NCBI RefSeq assembly: GCF_015278315.1
Contig: NZ_JADIJE010000015.1
Location: forward strand, 22,362 to 86,361
DNA length: 64,000 bases
Source of the DNA: Microbacterium ureisolvens
Lineage (GTDB): Bacteria > Actinomycetota > Actinomycetes > Actinomycetales > Microbacteriaceae
Direction of reading: 5' to 3'
Shown here one piece after another: positions 33,250 through 43,102 of the stretch. The position numbers were made by a program, and so were the translations under genes. Within the stretch, counting starts at the first letter, position 1; each line of letters starts with the position of its first letter. Below the pieces are notes generated by a model. The model was not told the origin of the DNA. It saw only the letters and a program-made list of their open reading frames with translations, and did no database searches.

Positions 33250-34914
33250 ATGAATCCCGAAGCCCTCTCCGCCGCCCTTCTCGCCGTCATCGCTCCGCTC
33301 GCGGAGGCCCGACGACCCGGCGCGGCCGAGGGGCTGACCGCGACCGACCTGCCGCTCGAGCGGCCGAAGAACCGCGAGCACGGCGACTGGGCGTCCAACG
33401 CGGCGATGAAGCTCGCGAAGGCGGTCGGGGCCAACCCCCGCGAGTTCGCGGCCGAGATCGCCGCCGGGCTCGCCGACGTCGACGGCATCGCGGAGGTCGA
33501 GGTCGCCGGCCCCGGCTTCATCAACATCCGGCTGGACGCCGCCGCAGCAGGAGCGCTCGCGAAGGTCATCGTCGACGCCGGCGCGTCGTTCGGCACGAAC
33601 GACAGCCGCGCCGACGAGGTGATCAATCTCGAGTTCGTGTCGGCCAACCCCACCGGGCCCGTACACCTGGGCGGCACGAGGTGGGCGGCCGTCGGCGACT
33701 CGCTGGCGCGCATCCTGACCTCGCAGGGGGCAGCCGTCACGCGTGAGTACTACTTCAACGACCACGGCGCGCAGATCGACCGGTTCGCCAAGAGCCTCGT
33801 CGCCGCGCATGAGGGTCGCCCGACCCCGGAGGACGGCTACGGCGGCGACTACATCGGCGACATCGCCCGCCGCGTGGAGCTCGCATACGAGGGCGACATC
33901 GACGCGCTCGACCCCGAGGCCAAGCAGGAGGCGTTCCGCGAGCTGGGCGTGGGACTCATGTTCGGCGAGATCAAGCAGAGCCTCCACGACTTCGGCGTCG
34001 ACTTCGACGTCTACTTCCACGAGAACGATCTCCACACGTCGGGGGCGGTCGGCCATGCCGTGGACCGCCTGCGCGAGCTCGGCCACATCTTCGAGGAGGA
34101 CGGGGCGGTCTGGCTGCGCAGCACCGAGTTCGGCGACGACCGCGATCGCGTCATCATCCGCTCCAACGGCGTGCCCGCCTACTTCTCCGGCGACCTCGCC
34201 TACTACCTCGACAAGCGCGAGCGCGGCTTCAACCGCTGCATCATCATGCTGGGCGCCGATCACCACGGCTACGTGCAGCGCATGATGGCGATGTGCGCCG
34301 CCTTCGGCGACGAGCCGAACGTCAACCTGCAGATCCTCATCGGACAGCTCGTGAACCTCGTGAAGGACGGGCAGCCCGTGCGCATGTCCAAGCGCGCCGG
34401 CACGATCGTCACGATGGAGGACCTCGTCGAGATCGTCGGAGTCGATGCCGCTCGGTACGCGCTCACGCGCAGCTCAGCCGACTCCAACCTCGACATCGAC
34501 CTCGACCTGCTGCAGAAGCGCACCAACGACAACCCCGTCTTCTACGTGCAGTACGCGCACGCCCGCACGCACAACGTCGGACGCAATGCGCACGCTTCCG
34601 GAGTGGACCGCTCCGAGTTCGCACCCGAGCTGCTCACGCACGAGACGGAGTCGGCGCTGCTGGGCGCCCTCCAGGAGTTCCCGAGGGTCGTGGCCTTCGC
34701 CGCAGAGGTGCGCGAGCCTCACCGCGTCGCGCGTTACCTCGAGGAGCTCGCGGGACTGTACCACCGCTGGTACGACAACTGCCGTGTGATCCCGCTGGGC
34801 GACGAGCCTGTCGAGCCCGTGCACCGCACCCGGCTCTGGCTCAACGACGCCACCGGTCAGGTGCTCCGCAACGGCCTGGACCTGCTGGGCGTGAGCGCCC
34901 CGGAGCGGATGTAG
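33250..34914 (+). CDS. argS: arginyl-tRNA synthetase
   Basis: 554 residues, class I synthetase. N-terminal Add-1 domain, ANPTGPVHLGGTR (HIGH motif as HLGG, about residue 135), YYFNDHGAQIDRF, VRMSKRAGT (KMSKS region, about residue 378), and a C-terminal DALR anticodon-binding domain with YAHARTHNV and YHRWYDNCRV. It charges tRNA-Arg; the tRNA-Arg(CCG) gene is close by. First gene of a likely argS-DUF2993 unit. Confidence 0.96.
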   Translation: MNPEALSAALLAVIAPLAEARRPGAAEGLTATDLPLERPKNREHGDWASNAAMKLAKAVGANPREFAAEIAAGLADVDGIAEVEVAGPGFINIRLDAAAAGALAKVIVDAGASFGTNDSRADEVINLEFVSANPTGPVHLGGTRWAAVGDSLARILTSQGAAVTREYYFNDHGAQIDRFAKSLVAAHEGRPTPEDGYGGDYIGDIARRVELAYEGDIDALDPEAKQEAFRELGVGLMFGEIKQSLHDFGVDFDVYFHENDLHTSGAVGHAVDRLRELGHIFEEDGAVWLRSTEFGDDRDRVIIRSNGVPAYFSGDLAYYLDKRERGFNRCIIMLGADHHGYVQRMMAMCAAFGDEPNVNLQILIGQLVNLVKDGQPVRMSKRAGTIVTMEDLVEIVGVDAARYALTRSSADSNLDIDLDLLQKRTNDNPVFYVQYAHARTHNVGRNAHASGVDRSEFAPELLTHETESALLGALQEFPRVVAFAAEVREPHRVARYLEELAGLYHRWYDNCRVIPLGDEPVEPVHRTRLWLNDATGQVLRNGLDLLGVSAPERM

Positions 34915-34916
34915 TC

Positions 34917-35753
34917 GTGGGCGCCAGCGACACGCTGCCCACCGAGCCGCTTCCCGACGGGCTCGCGGCCGCACCGGTGCCGCGTCGGCGCCGGCGTGCC
35001 TGGCCGTGGATCGTGGCGTTCGCGATCGTGGCGATCCTCGCGGTCGTCGCGTGGTTCGCGGCCGAGGCGCTTGCGCGGCAGATCGTGACGGGCGTCGTCC
35101 GCGACCAGGTGCGCACGCAGCTGTCGCTGCCGGCCGACCAGCCGATCGACGTCGGCATCGCCGGCGCCGTGATCCCGCAGCTCATCGGCGGCACGTTGGA
35201 CGAACTCACCGTGTCGTCGCAGGACGCCGCGATCGGCGACGGCGAGTCTGATGCGCGCGTGACCGGAGACATGACCGTCGTCGCTCGCGGGGTGCCCGTC
35301 CGTGGCGGCGACATCGCCAGCGCCGAGGCCACCATGACCCTCGACGAGGCGCAGCTGCGTGACCTGATGTCGCACGTCGAGGGGTTCCCGGCAGAGGAGC
35401 TCGGTCTGGAGGCACCCGACGTCACGGTCGCCGTCGACCTGAACGTGTTCGGCGCCACGATTCCTGTCGGTGCCGCGCTTACGCCGTCGGCGGCCGACGG
35501 CGACCTCGTGCTGACTCCGGCGTCAGTGCAGCTCGGCGGGGCCGACGTGTCGGCTGAAGAGTTGCAGGACCGATTCGGCCGGCTCGCCGACGGCCTGCTG
35601 CGCGACTGGGATGTCTGCGTCGCCCAGTACCTGCCCTCCGGCGTGACCCTGACCGGGGTCGCCGTGGACGGCGACGTGCTCGTGGCCGACTTCGACGTCG
35701 ACGGTGCAATCGCCACCGATCCGGCCCTGCAGGAGAACGGCACCTGCGCCTGA
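34917..35753 (+). CDS. DUF2993 (LmeA-like) membrane-anchored protein
   Basis: 278 residues. Short Pro-rich cytoplasmic part, RRRRR, one membrane helix (about 28-50), then an extracytoplasmic beta-rich domain with LARQIVTGVVRDQVRTQL and VTGDMTVVARGVPVRGGDIAS typical of DUF2993. Mycobacterial LmeA of this family binds phosphoinositides and supports lipomannan elongation. GTG start is 3 bp past the argS stop. Confidence 0.82.
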   Translation: MGASDTLPTEPLPDGLAAAPVPRRRRRAWPWIVAFAIVAILAVVAWFAAEALARQIVTGVVRDQVRTQLSLPADQPIDVGIAGAVIPQLIGGTLDELTVSSQDAAIGDGESDARVTGDMTVVARGVPVRGGDIASAEATMTLDEAQLRDLMSHVEGFPAEELGLEAPDVTVAVDLNVFGATIPVGAALTPSAADGDLVLTPASVQLGGADVSAEELQDRFGRLADGLLRDWDVCVAQYLPSGVTLTGVAVDGDVLVADFDVDGAIATDPALQENGTCA

Positions 35754-35799
35754 GCGCCGCGGAGCGTCACACGGCACGGGGGCGCGGAGTCGTGTGCCC

Positions 35800-35805
35800 T
35801 AGACT
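35800..35805 (+). promoter_or_regulatory. candidate -10 box TAGACT of the lysA-hom-thrC-thrB operon
   Basis: Same word as before argS. It gives a leader of about 90 nt to the chosen lysA start. An in-frame GTG at 35824 would give a 26-residue N-terminal extension. Confidence 0.4.
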
Positions 35806-35901
35806 TCTAGCACTGCCAGGCGCGTGACCCCTCCGGCCCGGCACAGCCGCCCCCGGAGTCCCGGACGGCCCCGCGTCGAAGCTCCCACCGATTGGTCCAC
35901 C

Positions 35902-37350
35902 GTGTCCGCCGACCCGCATCACCGTTCCGTCGCTCCCGCGTGGCTCGAACGCCCCGCTGACGCCAACGGGCTCGCGCCGGCGGTCTGGCCGACGGCTGCC
36001 ACGCGCGACGGCGTCGGCGTGCTCGAGCTCGGCGGCATCCCCGTCACCGCCCTGCGCGAGAGGTTCGGCACACCCCTGTACGTCCTCGACGAGGACGAGG
36101 TGCGTCAGACCGCACGGCGGACGCTCGACGCCTTTCGCGCGGCCGCCGCGCTGCACGGCGTGCAGGCCCGGGTCTACTACGCCGGCAAGGCGCTGCTGAC
36201 CACCGAGGTGGTGCGCTGGGTCACCGAGGAAGGTCTGGCGGTCGACGTGTGCACCGGCGGCGAGCTCGCCGTGGCGCTCGCGGCGGGCGCTGAGCCGGCG
36301 CGGCTCGGCTTCCACGGCAACAACAAGTCCGCGGCCGAACTCGAGCGCGCGGTCGACGTGGGCATCGGGTCGGTCGTCATCGACAGCCTGATCGAGATCG
36401 AGCGCCTGGCGGCGATCGTCGAGCGGCGCGGTGCGACGCAGGCGGTGCTGCTGCGGGTCAACAGCGGGGTGCACGCCGAGACCCACGACTTCCTGGCGAC
36501 GGCTCACGAGGATCAGAAATTCGGCTTCACGCTGACGGATGCCGCCGCCGCCGCGGCCCGCATCCGCGAGCTCCCCGGACTCGAGCTCGTCGGCCTGCAC
36601 TGCCACATCGGCTCGCAGATCTTCGGCACCGCCGGGTTCGAGGAGTCGGCGGCTCGCATCGTCGAGCTCCACGCGGAGCTCCGCGAGGGCGGCGAGCTTC
36701 CGGTGCTCAACCTCGGCGGCGGCTTCGGCATCGCCTACACGTCGGTCGACGACCCGACTCCGATCGAGGCCCTTGCCCTCGGCATCGCCGAGGCCGTCGC
36801 GCGGCAGTGCGAGGTTCGCGGCATCCCGGTTCCGAATCTCGCGTTCGAGCCCGGTCGTGCCATCGTCGGCCGCGCAGGCGTCACGCTGTACGAGGTCGGC
36901 ACCACGAAGCCCGTACAGCTCGAGAGCGGCGACGCGCGGCTGTACGTGAGCGTCGACGGCGGCATGAGCGACAACGCCCGTCCGGCGCTGTACGGCGCGC
37001 AGTTTTCTGCGCGCATCGCGTCGCGCACCAGCGAGGCGCCGCCCGCCCTCGTGCGCGTGGTGGGCAGGCACTGCGAGTCGGGCGACGTCGTCGTGGACGC
37101 CGAGTACCTGCCGGGCGACGTCTCGCCGGGCGACCTGCTGGCCGTGCCCGCGACGGGCGCCTACTGCTTCTCGCTCGCCAGCAACTACAACTACGTCCCT
37201 CGCCCGCCGGTCGTGGCGCTGCGCGGGGGAGAGGCCCGCGTCATCGTGCGCGGCGAGACGATCGACGATCTGCTCGCCCGCGACGCCGGCGTCAGCACCG
37301 TGGGCGACGGGCGCGAGCTCGCCGCGACACCGACGGAAGGGAACGCATGA
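35902..37350 (+). CDS. lysA: diaminopimelate decarboxylase
   Basis: 482 residues. PLP-dependent fold-III enzyme: YYAGKALLT (PLP lysine near residue 94), HCHIGSQI, LNLGGGFGIAY, EPGRAIVG, and the C-terminal GRHCESGDVVV with the active-site Cys. It makes lysine from meso-diaminopimelate in the last step of lysine synthesis. Start GTG follows family length; the open frame extends 26 codons further. ATGA overlap with hom. Confidence 0.95.
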   Translation: MSADPHHRSVAPAWLERPADANGLAPAVWPTAATRDGVGVLELGGIPVTALRERFGTPLYVLDEDEVRQTARRTLDAFRAAAALHGVQARVYYAGKALLTTEVVRWVTEEGLAVDVCTGGELAVALAAGAEPARLGFHGNNKSAAELERAVDVGIGSVVIDSLIEIERLAAIVERRGATQAVLLRVNSGVHAETHDFLATAHEDQKFGFTLTDAAAAAARIRELPGLELVGLHCHIGSQIFGTAGFEESAARIVELHAELREGGELPVLNLGGGFGIAYTSVDDPTPIEALALGIAEAVARQCEVRGIPVPNLAFEPGRAIVGRAGVTLYEVGTTKPVQLESGDARLYVSVDGGMSDNARPALYGAQFSARIASRTSEAPPALVRVVGRHCESGDVVVDAEYLPGDVSPGDLLAVPATGAYCFSLASNYNYVPRPPVVALRGGEARVIVRGETIDDLLARDAGVSTVGDGRELAATPTEGNA

Positions 37351-38663
37351 CCGACTACCGCCGCCTCCGCGTCGCACTGCTGGGAGCCGGAGCCGTGGGC
37401 TCGCAGGTCGCCTCGCTGCTGCGACAGCACGCCGACGAGCTCGCCGACCGGGCGGGGGCGCGGCTGGAGCTGGTCGGGATCGCGGTCCGCGACGTCGACG
37501 CCAAGCGCGACGTCGACCTCCCCAAGGAGCTCTTCACGACCGACGCGGACTCGCTGATCGTGGGGTCCGACATCGTCATCGAGCTCATGGGCGGCATCGA
37601 GCCGGCGCGCGCGTACCTGCTGCAGGCGATCAACTCCGGTGCCGACGTCGTCACGGCCAACAAGGCGCTCCTGGCGACCCACGGTCCCGAGATCTTCGAC
37701 GCCGCCGACCAGGTGGGCGCCGAGGTGTACTACGAGGCCGCGGCCGCCGGCGCGATCCCGATCATCCGGCCGCTGCGCGACTCTCTGGCCGGCGACCGCG
37801 TGCAGCGGATCATGGGCATCGTCAACGGCACGACGAACTACATCCTCGACCGGATGGACACCGAGGGCGCCGAATTCGCCGACGTGCTGGCCGATGCGCA
37901 GCGCCTGGGCTACGCCGAGGCCGACCCGACCGCCGACGTCGAGGGCTACGACGCCGCGCAGAAGGCGGCGATCCTCGCGAGCCTCGCCTTCCACACGACC
38001 GTTCCGCTGGATGCCGTGCACCGCGAGGGCATCACCGCGATCGACAAACCGATGATGGATGCCGCGCGCCACGCCGGCTACGTGATCAAGCTGCTGGCCG
38101 TGTGCGAGCGCCTGACCGAAGAGGGCGGCACGGAGTCCATCTCGGTGCGGGTCTACCCGGCGCTGATCGATCGCGCGCACCCACTGGCGAGCGTGCACGG
38201 CGCCAACAACGCCGTGTTCGTGCAGGCCGAGGCTGCCGGCAACCTGATGTTCTACGGCGCGGGTGCCGGCGGTGTCCAGACCGCATCCGCCGTGCTGGGC
38301 GACGTCGTGTCGGCGGCGCGCCGTCACATCGCGGGCGGCGTCGGCGTCGGCGAGTCGACGCTGGCGAACCTGCAGATCGTCCCGGTCGGCCGCGTCACGA
38401 CGCGCTACCAGATCACGCTCGAGGTCGACGACCAGCCCGGCGTGCTGGCGACGGTCGCGGGCATCCTGAGCGAGGGGCGCGTCTCGATCGCCACGGTCGA
38501 GCAGACCGTCGTGGAGTCCGCCGACGGCGAGAGCGGCGTGGCGCGCCTGGTGATCGGCACCCACAAGGCACTGGAGCAGGACCTCAGCGACACGGTGGAG
38601 CGCCTCGCGGCCAGCGGTGTCGTGGAGCGGGTCGTCTCCGTGCTGCGGGTCGAAGGCAACTGA
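37347..38663 (+). CDS. hom: homoserine dehydrogenase with ACT domain
   Basis: 438 residues. NAD(P)-binding LLGAGAVGSQVA, VTANKALL, YYEAAAAGAIPIIRPLRDSLAGD, NGTTNYIL and AEADPTADVEGYDAAQK (substrate and catalytic region). A C-terminal ACT domain (about 355-430) would bind threonine for feedback control. It converts aspartate semialdehyde to homoserine. The four genes lysA-hom-thrC-thrB serve the aspartate family. Confidence 0.96.
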   Translation: MTDYRRLRVALLGAGAVGSQVASLLRQHADELADRAGARLELVGIAVRDVDAKRDVDLPKELFTTDADSLIVGSDIVIELMGGIEPARAYLLQAINSGADVVTANKALLATHGPEIFDAADQVGAEVYYEAAAAGAIPIIRPLRDSLAGDRVQRIMGIVNGTTNYILDRMDTEGAEFADVLADAQRLGYAEADPTADVEGYDAAQKAAILASLAFHTTVPLDAVHREGITAIDKPMMDAARHAGYVIKLLAVCERLTEEGGTESISVRVYPALIDRAHPLASVHGANNAVFVQAEAAGNLMFYGAGAGGVQTASAVLGDVVSAARRHIAGGVGVGESTLANLQIVPVGRVTTRYQITLEVDDQPGVLATVAGILSEGRVSIATVEQTVVESADGESGVARLVIGTHKALEQDLSDTVERLAASGVVERVVSVLRVEGN

Positions 38664-38683
38664 GGGTTTCGAAGGAGACTGAC

Positions 38684-39772
38684 ATGGCACATGTTTGGCG
38701 CGGAGTCCTCCGCGAGTACGCAGACCGACTGGGCGTCACCGACGCCTCCACCGTCGTCACGCTGGGGGAGGGCGGCACGCCGCTGCTTCCGGCGCCGGCG
38801 CTCTCGCGCCGCACCGGCACCGATGTGTGGGTGAAGTTCGAGGGCATGAACCCGACCGGCTCGTTCAAGGACCGCGGCATGACAGTCGCGGTCTCGCGGG
38901 CCATCGAGCACGGCGCGAAGGCGGTCATCTGCGCCTCGACGGGCAACACCTCCGCGTCGGCGGCCGCCTACGCGGCGCACGCCGGCATCACGGCCGCGGT
39001 GCTCGTCCCCGAGGGCAAGATCGCGATGGGCAAGCTCAGCCAGGCCGTCGCCCACAACGGCCGTCTCATCCAGATCCGCGGAAACTTCGACGACTGCCTC
39101 GAGATCGCGCGCGAGCTGGCCGACAACTACCCGGTGCACCTGGTGAACTCGGTCAACCCCGACCGCATCGACGGGCAGAAGACCGCAGCCTACGAGATCG
39201 TCGAGCAGCTGGGCGACGCACCCGACTTCCACTTCATCCCGGTGGGCAACGCGGGCAACTACACCGCCTACACCCGCGGCTACCGCGAAGAGGCCGAGGC
39301 GGGCGTGTCGACCCGCGTGCCGCGCATGTTCGGCTTCCAGGCCGAGGGCTCGGCGCCTCTCGTGCGCGGCGAGGTCGTGAAGAACCCCGACACCGTCGCC
39401 AGCGCGATCCGCATCGGCAACCCCGCCTCGTGGGAGCTCGCCCTCGATGCGCGCGCGGCGACCGACGGCTACTTCGGCGCGATCGACGACGCCCGGATCC
39501 TCGCCGCCCAGAAGCTGCTGGCCGGCGAGGTCGGCATCTTCGTCGAGCCGGCATCGGCGATCAGCGTCGCGGGCCTGCTCGACCGCGTCGAGTCCGGCGT
39601 CGTGCCGCAGGGCGCGCGCGTCGTGCTCACGGTCACCGGTCACGGGCTCAAGGACCCGTACTGGGCGCTGCGCAACGCCGACGGCTCGGAGGTCGAGCCC
39701 ACGGTGGTCGACGCGACCACGTCGGAGGTGGCATCCGTTCTCGACCTCGCCCCCGCGGCGGCGACCGCGTGA
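38684..39772 (+). CDS. thrC: threonine synthase
   Basis: 362 residues, the short single-domain form. PLP lysine in GSFKDRGM (about residue 61), ASTGNTSASAAAYAA, and VGNAGNYTAY for phosphate binding. It converts O-phosphohomoserine to threonine. GAAGGAGA ribosome site; 20 bp after hom. GTGA overlap with thrB. Confidence 0.95.
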   Translation: MAHVWRGVLREYADRLGVTDASTVVTLGEGGTPLLPAPALSRRTGTDVWVKFEGMNPTGSFKDRGMTVAVSRAIEHGAKAVICASTGNTSASAAAYAAHAGITAAVLVPEGKIAMGKLSQAVAHNGRLIQIRGNFDDCLEIARELADNYPVHLVNSVNPDRIDGQKTAAYEIVEQLGDAPDFHFIPVGNAGNYTAYTRGYREEAEAGVSTRVPRMFGFQAEGSAPLVRGEVVKNPDTVASAIRIGNPASWELALDARAATDGYFGAIDDARILAAQKLLAGEVGIFVEPASAISVAGLLDRVESGVVPQGARVVLTVTGHGLKDPYWALRNADGSEVEPTVVDATTSEVASVLDLAPAAATA

Positions 39773-40716
39773 ACGCAGCCGTCGCGCCGGCACCCGGCCG
39801 CCGCGTCGTGGTGCGGGTTCCGGCGACGAGCGCGAATCTCGGCCCCGGCTTCGACACGCTCGGCCTCGCGCTGAGCGTGTACGACGAGCTCGACGTCACG
39901 GCGCTGCCGGAGGGCGAGCTCGAGATCGAGGTCGAGGGCGCGGGCTCTGCGGACGTCCCGCGGGACGCCTCGCACCTCGTGGTGCGGGCGATCGCGTACG
40001 CGTATGAATCGGTGGGACGACGGATGCCGGGACTCCGGCTCCACGCCAAGAACGTCATCCCGCACGGACGCGGCCTCGGCTCCTCCGGCGCCGCGGTCGT
40101 GTCGGGCCTGCTCGCCGCGAAGGGCCTGCTCGAGGGCGACGTCGAGCTCGGACCGGATGCCCTGCTGCGCCTGGCGACCGAGCTGGAAGGCCACCCCGAC
40201 AACGTCGCGCCGGCTCTCTTCGGCGGCCTGACCATCGCGTGGGTCGACGAGGACGGCCCGCAGCACAAGAAGCTCCTCGTGCACCGGGGTGTGTCGCCGC
40301 TCGTGCTGGTGCCGGCATTCACGATGTCGACCAAGCTCGCCCGCAGCCTCCAGCCCCTGCACGTGCCCCGCGAGGACGCCGTCTTCAACGTGTCGCGCTC
40401 GGCGCTGCTGATCGCAGCCCTCACGCAGAGCCCCGAGCTGCTGCAGGCGGCGACCGAAGACAAGCTGCACCAGAACTATCGCGCGAGCGCCATGCCCGAC
40501 ACCGACGCCCTCGTGCGCGCACTGCGCGCGGCGGGGTTCGCGGCGGTCGTCTCGGGCGCGGGGCCCAGCGTCCTGGTGCTCGCCGACGGGCCCGGCCGAC
40601 GCCTCGAGGCGTCGGCGCTGGCGTCGTCGTCGACCGACACTCCGTGGGAGGCCCTCATGCTCGCCGTCGACTTCAAGGGTGGTACAGTGAGGGAGTACGC
40701 GGAGGGTTCCACGTAA
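39769..40716 (+). CDS. thrB: homoserine kinase
   Basis: 315 residues, GHMP kinase: VPATSANLGPGFD, the ATP loop PHGRGLGSSGAAV (about residues 100-112) and SGAGPSVLVLA. It phosphorylates homoserine, supplying thrC. Start GTG set by the 4-bp overlap. Confidence 0.95.
   Translation: MNAAVAPAPGRRVVVRVPATSANLGPGFDTLGLALSVYDELDVTALPEGELEIEVEGAGSADVPRDASHLVVRAIAYAYESVGRRMPGLRLHAKNVIPHGRGLGSSGAAVVSGLLAAKGLLEGDVELGPDALLRLATELEGHPDNVAPALFGGLTIAWVDEDGPQHKKLLVHRGVSPLVLVPAFTMSTKLARSLQPLHVPREDAVFNVSRSALLIAALTQSPELLQAATEDKLHQNYRASAMPDTDALVRALRAAGFAAVVSGAGPSVLVLADGPGRRLEASALASSSTDTPWEALMLAVDFKGGTVREYAEGST
40683..40688 (+). promoter_or_regulatory. possible -10 box TACAGT for rho, inside the thrB end
   Basis: A good TANNNT match without a clear -35, giving a leader of about 220 nt before rho. 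Long rho leaders often serve autoregulation; this is inference. Confidence 0.3.
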
Positions 40717-40915
40717 GACGTGAATCTGGCCTCCGTCGCAAATCTGCGAAACCACCGCACGGCATTCTGACCTGCCGACGTCCGCTGAGCACCTCGCGGT
40801 CCCTCACCCCGTCGGCGGGTGATTCGACAGGCGTGACAACTGATCGAAAAGGCAGATGCCACCGGCAGCGCCGTGCGATCGTGCACAACCGTTCGTATTT
40901 CACAAGGGAGAACTC

Positions 40916-43099
40916 GTGGAGTCCATCTCCGAGATCCACGCCGACGTTCCGGCCGACGAGCGCGCGGAAGCGCCCGAGGGCGCCGAGACCGTCGACACCG
41001 CCGCCGAGGCCGTGGCCGACGAAGTCGTGATCGAGGCCGTCGAGGCCGAGGAAGTCGCCGAAGAGGCGGTGGCCGAGGCGGCCGCCGCAGACGCCGTCGC
41101 CGAGGAGGCCGTCATCGAGGCGGTCGTCGCCGAGGCCGTCGCCGAAGAAGCGGTGGTCGAGGCCGAAGCCGCCGAGGAGGCCGGCGACCCGGCCGCCGCC
41201 GAGGCGGCCGAAGCGGTGGCCGAGGAGGCCGTCGCCGAGGCGATCGTCGCAGACGCCGTGGCCGAGGAGGCCGTGGCCGAGGCGGTCATCGCGGAAGCCG
41301 TCGCCCAGGAGGCGGTGGCCGAGGCCGTCGTCGCCGAGGTCGTCGCAGAAGAGGTCGTCGCCGAGGTCGCCGCGGAGGCGCCCGCCGAGGCTCCGGCCGC
41401 ACCGGCGAAGGCGCCCCGCAAGCGCGCGCCGCGCCGGGCCAAGAGCACCGACGTCCCGCCGGCCGAGCCGGCTGCCGAAGCGCCTGCCGAGATCCCGGCC
41501 GAGGCGCCCGCCGAGGCCGCTCAGGCCGAGGGCGCCGAGAAGGCCGAGGATGCGGCATCCGTCCCCGCCGAAGCGCCCACCGACGCCGAGGCGCCCGCTG
41601 AGACCACCGAGGGTGGCGAGCAGGCCGCCGAGGGCGAGGGTGCCGAGGCGCCCTCGCGCAGCCGGAGCCGCAGCCGCAGCCGCAACCGCAACCGCAACGC
41701 GCAGTCCGGCCAGAGCGCGCAGGGCGACAAGAACCAGAACGCCCAGGGCGACAAGAACCAGAACACCCCGCAGACCGCCGCAGAGCCCGCGAAGGCCGAC
41801 GCCGCCGACGACGAGCAGCCCGCTCAGGGCAATGGCCGCGGCCGTCAGCGCAACAAGCGCCGTGGCACGCAGGCCGCGGGCGGCGACGAGTTCGAGACCG
41901 AGATCGGCGAGGACGACGTCCTCATCCCGATCGCGGGCATCCTCGACGTGCTCGACAACTACGCCTTCGTGCGCACGACCGGCTACCTCCCCGGCCCGAG
42001 CGACGTCTACGTCTCGCTCGGCCAGGTGAAGAAGTACAACCTGCGCAAGGGCGACGCCGTCGTGGGCGCTATCAAGCAGCCGCGCGAGGGTGAGCAGTCC
42101 AGCCGCCAGAAGTACAACGCGCTGGTCAAGGTCGACGCGGTCAACGGCCTGTCGGTCGACGACGCCGCGACCCGGGTCGAGTTCGGCAAGCTGACGCCGC
42201 TCTACCCGCAGGAGCGCCTGCGCCTGGAGACGGCTCCCGAGAAGCTGACCCAGCGCATCATCGACCTCGTCGCGCCCATCGGCAAGGGTCAGCGCGGCCT
42301 CATCGTCGCGCCCCCGAAGGCGGGCAAGACGATCGTGCTGCAGCAGATCGCCAACGCGATCGCGATCAACAACCCCGAGGTGCACCTCATGGTCGTGCTC
42401 GTCGATGAGCGCCCCGAAGAAGTCACCGACATGCAGCGCACGGTGAAGGGCGAGGTCATCGCCTCGACCTTCGACCGTCCCGCCGAAGACCACACGACGG
42501 TCGCCGAGCTCGCCATCGAGCGTGCGAAGCGCCTCGTGGAGCTCGGCCGCGACGTCGTCGTGCTCCTCGACTCGATCACGCGCCTCGGCCGCGCCTACAA
42601 CATCTCGGCGCCGACCTCTGGTCGCGTGCTCACCGGTGGCGTGGACGCGTCGGCGCTGTACCCGCCCAAGCGCTTCTTCGGCGCGGCGCGCAACATCGAG
42701 AACGGCGGATCGCTCACGATCCTCGCCACCGCCCTCGTCGAGACCGGCTCCAAGATGGACGACGTCATCTTCGAGGAGTTCAAGGGCACCGGCAACAGCG
42801 AGCTGCGCCTGAACCGCCAGCTCGCCGACAAGCGCATCTTCCCGGCGGTCGACGTCAACGCCTCGTCCACGCGCCGCGAAGAGATGCTGCTGTCGCCCGA
42901 CGAGGTCAAGATCACCTGGAAGCTCCGCCGCGCGCTGGCCGGTCTCGAGCCCCAGCAGGCCCTCGAGGTCGTGCTCGGCAAGCTCAAGGAGACGCAGTCG
43001 AACGTCGAGTTCCTGGTGCAGATGCAGAAGTCGATCCCGGCGCCCGCGAACGGGCACGGCGGTGGCCGCAGCCACGAGCACGACAACAGCATCCGCTGA
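40916..43099 (+). CDS. rho: transcription termination factor Rho with long low-complexity N-terminus
   Basis: 727 residues, far above the 419 of E. coli Rho. Residues about 20-165 are an Ala/Glu/Val repeat; 165-260 Pro/Ala/Glu; 260-320 basic and Asn-rich (SRSRSRSRNRNRN, two QGDKNQN copies, RQRNKRRG). The RNA-binding cold-shock domain follows (DVLIPIAGILDVLDNYAFVR), then the ATPase with Walker A PPKAGKT, DERPEEVTDM and the R-loop. The small Rho-N helical domain is not recognisable. GTG start has AAGGGAG upstream. Hexameric helicase ending transcription. Confidence 0.95.
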   Translation: MESISEIHADVPADERAEAPEGAETVDTAAEAVADEVVIEAVEAEEVAEEAVAEAAAADAVAEEAVIEAVVAEAVAEEAVVEAEAAEEAGDPAAAEAAEAVAEEAVAEAIVADAVAEEAVAEAVIAEAVAQEAVAEAVVAEVVAEEVVAEVAAEAPAEAPAAPAKAPRKRAPRRAKSTDVPPAEPAAEAPAEIPAEAPAEAAQAEGAEKAEDAASVPAEAPTDAEAPAETTEGGEQAAEGEGAEAPSRSRSRSRSRNRNRNAQSGQSAQGDKNQNAQGDKNQNTPQTAAEPAKADAADDEQPAQGNGRGRQRNKRRGTQAAGGDEFETEIGEDDVLIPIAGILDVLDNYAFVRTTGYLPGPSDVYVSLGQVKKYNLRKGDAVVGAIKQPREGEQSSRQKYNALVKVDAVNGLSVDDAATRVEFGKLTPLYPQERLRLETAPEKLTQRIIDLVAPIGKGQRGLIVAPPKAGKTIVLQQIANAIAINNPEVHLMVVLVDERPEEVTDMQRTVKGEVIASTFDRPAEDHTTVAELAIERAKRLVELGRDVVVLLDSITRLGRAYNISAPTSGRVLTGGVDASALYPPKRFFGAARNIENGGSLTILATALVETGSKMDDVIFEEFKGTGNSELRLNRQLADKRIFPAVDVNASSTRREEMLLSPDEVKITWKLRRALAGLEPQQALEVVLGKLKETQSNVEFLVQMQKSIPAPANGHGGGRSHEHDNSIR
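40995..41400 (+). repeat. degenerate GCCGAGGAGGCCGTC-type repeats encoding the Ala/Glu/Val stretch of Rho
   Basis: Short units such as GCCGAGGAGGCCGTC and GCCGAGGCGGTC alternate for about 400 bp, giving VAEEAVAEAV-like peptide repeats. Likely made by slippage and recombination in frame. Confidence 0.8.
41720..41767 (+). repeat. 24-bp tandem repeat in rho
   Basis: Units 41720-41743 and 41744-41767 differ by one base and encode QGDKNQNA/QGDKNQNT. They sit in the basic RNA-binding-like linker. Confidence 0.88.
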
Positions 43100-43102
43100 G
43101 CC

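Noticed and set aside
40995..41400. Regular repeats that might suggest a CRISPR array
   Set aside because: The units are adjacent, in frame and degenerate inside rho, with no spacers and no cas genes.
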